Shown here: positions 9,883 through 19,200 of the stretch, in pieces | Layout of the letters: each line of letters opens with the position of its first letter | How positions within the stretch are numbered: the stretch's first letter is position 1 | NCBI GenBank assembly: GCA_027604685.1 | Contig: JADHYX010000273.1 | Coordinates: 1 to 29,926 of the forward strand | Direction: 5' to 3' | Origin: Lobulomyces angularis | Lineage: Eukaryota > Chytridiomycota > Chytridiomycetes > Lobulomycetales > Lobulomycetaceae | DNA length: 29,926 nt | Program-made: the position numbers and the translations under genes | The notes under the pieces: generated by a model | Databases searched by the model: none | What the model was told of the DNA's origin: nothing | Seen by the model: only the letters and a program-made list of their open reading frames with translations

Positions 9883-10804
9883 TATCAATTAATTTCAATT
9901 ATAATATTAGATAGAAACACAACACAATAAATAGTGAAATAATTCCTTTTTTTTTCATCTATTTTTTTTAATTTGGTTAGATTCATATCATCCAAAATTT
10001 TTACATTTTCTTAGACGAAAGATAATTTTTTTTTGTTTCAGAATAATTTAAATTTTTTTTTTTTTTTTTTTTAACTGAAATCAATGCTTTTTACTGCAGT
10101 TCTTTAAAAATTTAATTTTTTTTGAACTTCCATAGTCTTGAAATATTAATTTAGCTTTAAGTCTTAAATTGTTTTAGTTCGTTTTAGTATCAAAACAATT
10201 TATTTATAAAGCAAACAATACATTTTTCTTTAAGTACAAAACTTGAAATTTTTTTAATTAATAATCATATCTAAAGGTTGGTAAAAGGTATCTTGCTTGT
10301 TGTGAGCATTTTAAATTTTGCCTCTATAAAAATCTTATTCAAATTTACAATGTATTTTATGTGTGTTTTGTTAAGACTACATTTTTGTTCTTAGAAATGT
10401 TTAAATAATGATTCATACCAGCAATTTTTGTTGTTAATTAGAAGAACTTTTGCAATGGATTTAAAAAGCTATTTTAACTAAGACTTAAGCACATTATAAG
10501 ACATAATAATCATAACTATTGTCAATTTATTTTTTTTTAACAGAGTTAATGAAGAAAAAAAAAAAAAAAAAAAATACTATACAGTTAAAAGAATACTTTA
10601 ATTTTCTAAACATCAAATAGTTTTATAGAAAGTTGTCACTTTCAGAGTGAATACTAGTGAATACTTATAAATGCAGGCTGGTATTCCAGTAAAAAGTAAT
10701 AGAGCATTATGTGTTAGTAAACAGCAATAGAGTTAACGACTTAAAAATATTTATACCATTTCTATGTTCTTATTATCCTTTTCACACTGTAAATACTTTA
10801 TCTG

Positions 10805-10817
10805 GAAAATTCCAGAA
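10805..10817. promoter_or_regulatory. Heat-shock-element-like site
   Basis: GAAAATTCCAGAA contains three alternating units spaced exactly as in a heat-shock element: GAA-nn-TTC-nn-GAA. It lies about 138 nt upstream of the syntaxin start codon. All nine specified positions match the HSF consensus; that HSF binds here is inference. Confidence 0.5.
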
Positions 10818-10922
10818 AAAACGCGTTTATTCTAGTACAGCGAAAAATTGTTAATAAATTCCAAAAAATAAATATAAAATTATAATAATAATTACACTCT
10901 TATCTAAGTAAAGTCTTATACC

Positions 10923-10933
10923 TATATATAAAG
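10923..10933 (+). promoter_or_regulatory. TATA-like element of the syntaxin gene
   Basis: TATATATAAAG sits 22 nt before the proposed ATG at 10955. If it acts as a TATA box, the 5' UTR is either extremely short or transcription starts further upstream. Such sequences also arise by chance in AT-rich DNA. Confidence 0.35.
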
Positions 10934-10954
10934 AGTTTTTTAAAAGATAAAAGT

Positions 10955-12516
10955 ATGGTTAGAGATCGATTAGGAGATTTACAGGTAAAAGAGAAAAGCA
11001 TAAAATAATTAAATTAAATAACAATATTAATAATTTAAATTGAAATTAACAGCAAGGCCAAGCAGAAAAAACACCAGAAACTCCGGAAGAGATTAGAAAA
11101 AGAGAAAAAAGTGAACAGAAGGAAGTAAAGGAACAAAAAAAGAAAAAAGAAAAGGACTTGGAAAAAGGTGAAGGAGGGGGAAATGCTAATGAAGAATTTT
11201 TTGCAGAGGTAAAATTATCTTAACTCACATAAGATTTAGCGGAAAAAATGTATATTTTAGATTGCCAAAATCAGAGACGAAGTAGCAATAATAAAACAAG
11301 ATATTGATCAAATCGATAAAATACACCAACAAGCGTTAAATGTTATTAGTGAAAAAGAATCGAATGGTATATAAGAGAAGTCTTAGATTGATTGCTTATA
11401 AAAAACATTCATTTTTTTGAATAGAGAAAGCGGATGAACTGGAGAAAATGATGGATAAAACCAACAAACAATCTGCCTTAATAAGAAATAAGTTAAAGCG
11501 TATAAATTCTTAAATGTTAAAAATTAATTAATTTTGATTCTTGTTCTAGAAATGGATACTGTTAATAAAACTCTAGCAAAGGACCCAAAAAATGCTAATG
11601 ATGTTAGAATCAGATTGTCCCAAGTAAAATTAATATTCTCTATTGGCAATTATTAAATCATTAAATTACTTAATTACAAAAGCATGGAGCAGTAGCAAAA
11701 AAATTTTTGGACGTCATGTAGTGATTAAATTAATTCTGTTAAAAAGTTTAAAATTTTTTCGATATTTTAGGACAGAATATAAGTCTATACAAACCAAATA
11801 TCAAGAAAAATATAAGCAAAGAATGCAAAGACAATTTTTAATTGGTAATTTTCACAGATTTTTTGATTTTAAATTAAACTTTTTTCTTTAATTTGTTATT
11901 TCGTATTTTTTTAGTTAAACCTACAGCGACCCAAGAAGAAATACAAGAAGTGCTAGAAAATAAGGAAGAGGCAGTACCAATATTTGCTCAACAAGTAAAA
12001 TTTGTTTATTTTCATGTTTTGATTGATAAAAAAACAGGTCCTTTCAGGAGGACAAAAAACCGAAGCTAAAAGGGCGTTAAAAGATATACAAGATCGTCAT
12101 ACAGATATTTTAAGAATTGAAAAAAGCATTATGGTAATGCATCAACAATTTAAAAAGTTTTATGCTATGCAAATACTAATTTATAACTTATTTTATACAA
12201 TATAATTGATAAATCAATAACAGGAATTACAGCAACTGTTTATGGATATGTCTGTATTAGTCGCTGCCCAAGGAGAACTATTAAACGCAATTGATTCCCA
12301 TGTTGCAAATGCTGTCGATGAAACAGAAGCGGGTATCACCCAGTTAAAAGGTGCAGTCAAATTACAGAAAAAGACTAGAAAGGTATCCTTTTATTCCTTA
12401 AAGTAAAACATCAATTTTTTAAAATTTTTTATTAGAAAATGTGTATAATTATTTGTTGTCTGGTTATCCTCAGTGTCGCTATCGGTGTCGCTGTTACAAT
12501 GGCAAAAAGATCTTAA
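10955..12516 (+). CDS. SSO1: Plasma-membrane-type syntaxin (Qa-SNARE, Sso1/syntaxin-1 like)
   Basis: Eleven exons (10955-10984, 11053-11208, 11261-11366, 11425-11499, 11550-11623, 11683-11717, 11771-11844, 11915-11994, 12038-12133, 12224-12382, 12436-12516) give 321 residues. A lysine/glutamate-rich N-terminus is followed by the Habc bundle (VRIRLSQHGAVAKKFLDVM, then TEYKSIQTKYQEKYKQRMQRQ). The SNARE helix begins RHTDILRIEKSIMELQQLFM and contains LVAAQGELL, whose Gln is the ionic zero-layer residue of a Qa-SNARE. The end is a single transmembrane anchor (CIIICCLVILSVAIGVAVTM) with flanking lysines and Cys residues that may be acylated. The protein should drive vesicle fusion at the cell surface with a SNAP-25/Sec9 and a VAMP/Snc partner. 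The assignment to the Sso1/syntaxin-1 group, rather than an endosomal syntaxin, follows the Habc and SNARE wording. Confidence 0.93.
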
Positions 12517-12853
12517 TATTAGATTTCCCAAATTTAATTCAACCTTCTATATTTAACTAACCATTCCATACTTATAACTTTAGAAATGCATTATAATTTA
12601 TAATAAAATGCAAATTTTGTTAATCAATAAACTGATATAAACTTTACAAAAAAATCATCAGAAAAAAATTATTTTCTTAATCTATATTTTAACAAAGAAG
12701 TTAACAAAAATCTTCAATAAATTAGATTGGCAAAAGGTATACTCATAAGTGCTCCTACCTTTCAATTAGATATATAGAAGATTTACAAGTAACTAACATA
12801 ATAAATATTTTTAACAAAGAAAACTTATCATAGAAGGGAAATGCATTATATAA
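12517..12853. other. Convergent intergenic region
   Basis: Shared 3' flank of the syntaxin gene (plus) and the coiled-coil gene (minus), with AATAAA-like poly(A) signals on both strands. No gene is seen. Confidence 0.5.
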
Positions 12854-15000
12854 TCAATTAAAAGAATCTTCATCGTTCTCTAGCCACTGTCTAGATTGCG
12901 CATCCTGTAAAGTATGCAGCTTTTAACAAATAAAAAATTCTTAAATATATAATTCAACAATTTTCATACCTGTTCACGCAAAGTAGAAACTTCCATATCC
13001 AGCATCTGTCTCTCCATTAACAACTCTTTAATTTTTTTATAAGCATGAGCACTTAATTTATCAAATTTTAATCGATTTTCTTCCATTTCAAATTTTAAAT
13101 CTTCCAGAGCATTATCTTTTTCAATTAAATCAATTTTAAAGTTTTCTAAATTCTTTTCTAACTCGAAATTTAATTCACTTAAATTGGCGTTGTCTTTTTT
13201 GAGATTAATAACAATAGCTTCTTCTTCTAAATCAATTTTCTTTTTTTCTTCAGTAAATTCTGTTTGACAGGATCCTTCTTTTGTTATAGCCCCTCTAGTT
13301 TGTATTTGAACATGCCTAATCTTCTTTTTGACTCTTGGTTTATTAGCAACCTGATCAGATGTCAGTGTAGACGAAACATTTGACAAGGAAGTTAAACTTG
13401 AAGTGTTCATTGGGGGAGAATTCTGCTGATCATTTTGTTTTAAAGGTATTTCTGGAGTTTTGCTCACACTGGTAGTCAACGGAGGAGATTGTGAGGCTAG
13501 GGACACCTGAGGTATCTGTGGTGACTGTTGTTTAATAGGGCCACTACCAGGGTTTTTCACCTGCGCGCTGATGGCAAATGAGGAAGATCTAGAAGCGGAA
13601 GTCACTTCAATTGGAGGTGGGCCATAAGCGAGAGAGGATTGTCTTTGCTTTATCATGGGAATTTCGTCTGATAACTGATTTTCCAATTCCATACCTGGTT
13701 TTGGATAATACGAGCCTCTAGGTCGCAAACCAGTTTTTTCGATACTGCCTTCAACATCCTCCTCATCAGAAACTTCATAATTGGAAATTTCATCATCAAC
13801 TTGTGCAAAGGCAACTCTTCTGCCGCCTTTGGGCTTGGTCTCTTCTGTATAAATTTGTGAATTATCAACAAGAGCGTTATATTCTGTATTTCTAATCATT
13901 TCTTCATCAAATCCTTGATCTTCCAGTAGTTCGTAATCTTCCTCATCAGAATACATCTCATCTTCCATATCATCGTGCCCCAGACCATCATTATATCCAC
14001 CATAAATATTTGGATAATCAGTTTGCGCTTGCATCGAAAGGCTTCTCACTGGGACAATAACTTCAGATGCCCCGCTCTGTTGATTTTGAAAACTTAAATC
14101 CATATTTTGTTCCTGTCGAGGTGGATAGCGCACAGGTTGCTGTTTAGCAGAATTATTTCCATCCGGTGGAAAAGGCAATGCTTTTTGAGTTTGCAGACTA
14201 GGCCCTCTTTGACCAAACTCCGGCACTTCTTGCTGCTGCTTAATCTGTCCTTGAATATTTGCAGGGTCTCTAGGGGGATAGGCTTGATCTGGTACATATT
14301 GCTGCTGAGGAAAATCACCGTATTGATTGTTGAAATTTGGTCGTTGAGAAGGTTGTTGATTTTTTACTTGTGGCTGCTGCTTCATAGGTTCATCAAAATA
14401 ACCAGCTGTAATAAAGTTTGTTTAATATACATTGATGCAAAATAATTGTACAAGTAATTTAAAAAACAAAAAAAAAACATACCAGCAACAGTTAATGGAA
14501 CATGTTTTTTCACATTTTGTTCTGGTTGAGGTGTTTGCTCTTTCTTTACTTTCTTATCGTCTTTACTTTTTTTCCCAAACTTAAACAAACCTGTACCTTT
14601 CTTCTTTTTTGGGGGAGGAGATTTTGGTCTAGGTTCAGGGGGACCAGTAGTTCTTAAGAACTCTGCTAAAGATTGTGCATCCGTTAATTTTTTTTTTGGA
14701 GCATCATCCAAGTCCTATAAAAAAAAAAATTTACATCTGCTTAGTATTAGCCAAATAATTTTGTATTAGTACTGAGTCAAAATCATCATCGTCATAAGTT
14801 TTTTTGCTTGAAGGATTTTGAGAAATTCCAGTCTGTTCAAAATATGGTTCAATTTTCGTATTATTATTTAATGAATAATTATCGTCCGAGTCATGGGAAA
14901 ATCTTCTTTGTTCAGAAAGGGTAATTCTAGTGGGGACTTCGTTGTCCAAAATTCTCTCAAACTCATCTGTAGACATCGGAACACTGTGTTGATTGCTCAT
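12854..15000 (-). CDS. Unrecognised coiled-coil protein with FLRTTGPPE and RVxF motifs
   Basis: Four exons on the minus strand (15000-14773, 14714-14483, 14405-12970, 12904-12854) encode 648 residues. In order: an acidic N-terminus; LAEFLRTTGPPE at about 91-101; a very basic stretch (KKKKGTGLFKFGKKSKDDKK); a Gln/Pro-rich region; an acidic segment (EDEMYSDEEDYELLEDQGFD); GGRRVAFAQVDDE at about 347; a Ser/Pro-rich linker; then KKIRHVQIQTRG with SCQTEF; and about 110 residues of heptad-like coiled coil ending SRQWLENDEDSFN. RRVAF at about residue 349 fits the RVxF docking motif for protein phosphatase 1. I do not recognise a named family. The two short motifs, FLRTTGPPE and RHVQIQT, look like conserved islands in disordered sequence. 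The first intron uses donor GTACTA at 14772; the GTAAAT further downstream would break the frame. No membrane segment or signal peptide. Confidence 0.82.
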
Positions 15001-15366
15001 GGTAAGATAGTTAATGTGAGGTCAAAAACTTAAGTTGATAGCGTTGAAAAAGTCAACTGTTGATATCTACGATGAAAATGCAACTTGTTTTACAAAAAGA
15101 TTAGAAAAAGTTTAGAAAAAGCCTTTGAGGCATTCCCAAATTTGGGTCACTTGGTGGCTTGGTGGCTGATCAGGAACTAATTTTCAAAAAAAACTAGCAA
15201 AAACAGCGCGTTGCCGTTGTGCCAACCACAGATTCAACAATAGATTCAACTTGGTATTTGGCATTTTCGTTATTAAACTTATTGCAATGTTCCCCCAAAT
15301 TTTCTGTTACACCAGCCAACTTTAAATTTTATTTTTTTAACCAATAAAAAAAATCAAAAAAAATCA
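15001..15366. promoter_or_regulatory. Divergent promoter region
   Basis: The 366 bases between two head-to-head start codons (15000 minus, 15367 plus). The stretch is less AT-rich than other gaps. It contains the perfect palindrome CCCAAATTTGGG (15135-15146), a direct repeat TTGGTGGC twice (15151-15166), and a GCGCG-containing segment near 15206. It probably drives both genes. Confidence 0.6.
15135..15146. promoter_or_regulatory. CArG-box palindrome
   Basis: CCCAAATTTGGG is a perfect 12-base palindrome, and its core CCAAATTTGG fits CC(A/T)6GG, the site bound by SRF/Mcm1-type MADS proteins. It lies 134 nt from the minus-strand start and 220 nt from the plus-strand start. Function is inferred from the match and the position only. 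Confidence 0.45.
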
Positions 15367-15898
15367 ATGAAAGTTACTTTTAACAAATTAAGCAAATCTA
15401 ATGGTAAGCGTCGTTTGAGTAATAATTCAGTTACTCTTAATAACGATTCTCATAATAATAGCGCACTCGTTAGTTCTTGTTTAAAAGTTCAACTTTCTAC
15501 TGCGCACAAAAATTTGAAATTACGTTCAGACATAAGTGAAGAAGATTATACCATGGTATATTTTTTTTTCGAAAATAATACTATAAGTTTTCATTTTTTT
15601 TGTTTAGTTAAGTAAAGCAAGCATTGATACCCCACTAAAACCCACTGTTTCCATTAAACCTTTACGTACCCTACTAGTGAAAGGCGGCCGAACCAATAAT
15701 ATTACTTATCAGTCAATTTGTAATGCTTTAGGTGTAGACCAATACAAATATGGTGAAGAAAAATTTTTTAACATTTTAGATATTGAGGAACCTTATTCAC
15801 CTAACTATTTTGATGAACATACCTTAAAAATTTTAAAGAAGTATGACCAGCTTTTAGAATCAGACATTGATGATGCTTTTATGGATTTGGGGGTATAA
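15367..15898 (+). CDS. Small hypothetical protein
   Basis: Exons 15367-15555 and 15608-15898 give 159 residues in the simplest model. The N-terminal part is basic and Ser/Asn-rich (MKVTFNKLSKSNGKRRLSNN). The second exon is more ordered (SIKPLRTLLVKGGRTNNITY, QSICNALGVDQYKYGEEKFF) and the end is acidic (LLESDIDDAFMDLG). I do not recognise a family, and no signal peptide or membrane helix is seen. The stop at 15896-15898 overlaps a possible donor (GTATAA at 15893). Splicing from there to an exon after CTTGCAG (15976) and/or CTGCAG (16080) would replace the final Val with a longer tail ending DRSYKKIQK at 16110. The start ATG is the first in the frame and lies in the divergent promoter region. 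Confidence 0.65.
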
Positions 15899-16278
15899 TT
15901 TGCTCTTTTTTTTTTTTAAATATTATCCTGGAATATATTGTATATAGTTTTGGTTTTTTCTTTCTTTTCTTGCAGGATAATGTTACAGTTTTATTTTGTT
16001 GTTATATTTTTTCTTACATACAACTTTTCTATAGATTAGACAATACATTTGTTAATTTTGTTGAATTTTTATTACTGCAGGATCGTTCTTACAAAAAAAT
16101 TCAAAAGTAAATTTTAAAAATTCCATTTAAAAATAATCAACAACTTCTCATTATTGAACCCCAATCTCCAAAAAATAAAAAATATATAAAATAATCTAAT
16201 TAAAAACAACTATAACATTAATATAAAAAAGTAACAAAAAATAAAATTATTCATTTCCTACAATCTAAAAATAGATGG
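15899..16278. other. Convergent intergenic region
   Basis: 3' flanks of the small hypothetical gene and of eIF4G. An open stretch from 15977 to a stop at 16108-16110, preceded by a good 3' splice site, may be an alternative last exon of the upstream gene. Otherwise nothing is recognised. Confidence 0.4.
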
Positions 16279-19200
16279 TTAGTCATCATTTTCATCATCG
16301 TTTTCACTGCCATAACTGTTTTCTAGACTTTTATACCAATTATTCAAATATATTTTTAAATCTTTATTGTCTTTATTTAAGCTTTTAAATTCTAAAAATT
16401 CCTCTTCTTCGATTAATTCAAAATTATTTAATAATCTAAAGAAATCCTCTAGTAACTTTGTAGGAAATTTTTTCGATTTGCAAAAGCTTATTATAGCATT
16501 CAAGATTTTAAACTTTTTTTCAATTCTCTCCTCATCCAACTCTGATTGATTTAAAAAATTTTTAAGTATTGGAATTCCAAATTTTTTTAATAATTCTTCA
16601 TATTGAATAAATGTTTCTCTAGTAGGCTCTGTAGCTTTTTGAATATTATCTTTAAATATTGTTTGTGATGTAAAATATTTCATTAAATTTTTTGTAAGCT
16701 CAGCTATAAATTCACTTGAATTTATCGTAGATTCATCTAAAGTATTCTTTTAAAGTAAAAAAAAAAGTAAAAAAAAATTTTAATCCTGAAAATACTTACT
16801 GTTACATTATCAATGATTTCCTTAGCAGGTAAATCGTTGCAAAAACCATCCTCTAAAATTTTACCAAGTTCTAAAAATTCATCTTCTGTTTCAACTTCCT
16901 CATTGTTACCCTCTTCTTGCTCTAAAAAGAAATCCAGACCCTTATTTTTTTCCAAAAATGTATTAAACGTTTCTTCGTCAGGTTTGTTATCATCACCCCA
17001 GAGATCTTTTAAATTGAAACCGCCAAACATGTCTGCAATATCTTCTTCGGTATTTTTCTCACTTTTAAACTGGTTATACAATTTCACAAAAACTTTTGAA
17101 GACTCCGGATTTCTTCCATCATTTATGTTACTCAGTGAATCTAAAACATCATTAAATAATAATTGATCATCTAAAAGAGCATTTCCAAACGTAGCACCAA
17201 CTAGTGAAACAGTTAAAGGGTATTCAGAAAATAAATCTTCTTCCACTGCATATTCTATAAAAGCATCAACAGCTTGTTTCAGGTTTTGCGGCCCAATAAT
17301 ACTATCTTTTAATAGTCCCCGTATCAGATCCACCGTTCTAGTGATATGATCTAACTTCTGCTGACACGCTTCCTTATATAATTCTGTAAGAAATTTCACT
17401 TCATTATCTGGACCAATTTCTTTAAGTGATAATGCAACTTCCTACAAGTTAAAAAAAAAAGCTTAATACCCTGTATATTTAATTTTATAAAACCTGTTTA
17501 TCAAAGACCCCAAACCATTCCTTAATACAACTTGGTATTTTATTTTTAATTTCTTCAGCAGTTAATTTTTTTAACAATTTAACCGAAGGAGAAGTTTTAA
17601 TTTCTTCATTTGAAGATTTTTGTTCCGAAGGCCCAGTTGATAAAAGACTTCATTGAAAAGAAAGTTAAATTAAAATTAGAATAAAATATATAATTTTACT
17701 CATAAATATTAGATGCTTTTGGTTTGCTCTCTTTTTCATCTTTTCTATAAAAGTTACTGTTAATTTGCAAAGCGCTTTTAGCTGGACTATTAGATCTTCC
17801 AGTTTTATTGCTTCTACCGAAACTAGGATTTCTTTCCCTCATTAAATTGTTTTGTTGCAATCTACTAGCATTATTAAAATTACTATCTTCTTGGCCACCT
17901 GCTCTTGTGACAGTTGACCAGCCATCATTAGATGTACGGAAATCTATAGGGGGATTATTGCCCATATTTTTACTTCTGTTGCCACTTCCACGATCATTTC
18001 GATTTTGCTGACTAAAATTTTGTGGGATACTAGGTCTGACTGATCCTCTTTTTTCCCTTTCTAATTCCTTCTCCTTTTGCTTATTTTCAGTATCTTTTCG
18101 AATTTCTGCTAAAGTTTTTGGACCAGTTGGAGCATTTCTGTCTTTCCAACCAGCTCTTCTTAAATCAATCAAATCCTTTAACATAAATCTAATCCTAGAA
18201 GGAAATTGTTCACTTTTACTTAAAGTTGAAATTCTATTGAAATAACTATTCATGATATCAGTTGCTCTGGGGTGATCTAATGACTTACCAACAGTAGCAA
18301 CGAGTTTTGAAAGAGATTCAATATCTTCTTCTTGTGGATCTTTCAATAATTGATTGATAATACTGTGCATAATTTTTTCTGTTAACATGCTCAATTTGAA
18401 AAGTTCTCCAACAAAAGTTAAATTTCCTAAACTTCTAATTTTTCCTTTGATTCGTTTTTCCTCATTTAGGAGAAACTCCTCTCTTTCCTCGGCAGTCATT
18501 TCAGCAGCTCTCTTTTTTTCTTCTCTAGCTTTTGCTTCTTCTGCTGTCCACTTATTACCTTGTTCAAACTCTTGCTGACATTTGTTAAGTAGCATTCTAC
18601 GAAATATATTATTCTTCTGTTCCAATGAACTAAAATTCAAATTGTTAATTATTAAATAAAAAAAAAATCGTATTTACATCCAATCCTGTATTTCAGGTAA
18701 ATTATCAGAAAGTTTTTTACACATCTGCGCATACATGGCACTAAAGAATGCTTCAGTTAATGCCTTATCAAATATTTTATCGATAACAATTTTCAAAATT
18801 TCTTCATTATCAATTCCGATATGTAAAATTTGGTCAGAAAGAGTATCAAACTTTTCAGGTGCCAATTTATTTAATATAGACATGACTTTTTTACCAATTT
18901 CCTGTTGAATCATCTCCGGAGTTTTTGGAATATCTTTATTCATAGCAGCCAATACTGATTTAGGAACCCACGCTGAGGAACTTCTAACTAATGGTTTTAC
19001 AATTTCAATAGGAATAGGTGGAGGACGATTGATTGGTACCATTGTATTAATTTGAGATCCGCGATTACTGCCTTGGCGCCCATGTCTGCCACGTCCCATA
19101 CTCATCTGGCTTGGAGTTTTACCAATGTTTCCTCTAGGACCGATACCAGTACTTCCCATCCTCTGCATTTGTGGATAACTTGGATTTTGATGGGGATGTC

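Larger units (their letters stand above)
9883..10954. other. Intergenic region upstream of syntaxin
   Basis: About 1.07 kb, the longest gap in the window, AT-rich with a T run near 10050-10072 and an A run near 10555-10574. No coding stretch or tRNA is seen. The last 170 bases hold the heat-shock-type element and TATA-like sequence listed separately. Confidence 0.55.

Noticed and set aside
12964..15000. Several open frames on the plus strand opposite the coiled-coil gene
   Set aside because: Their translations are leucine/serine-rich mirror products of the real minus-strand exons.
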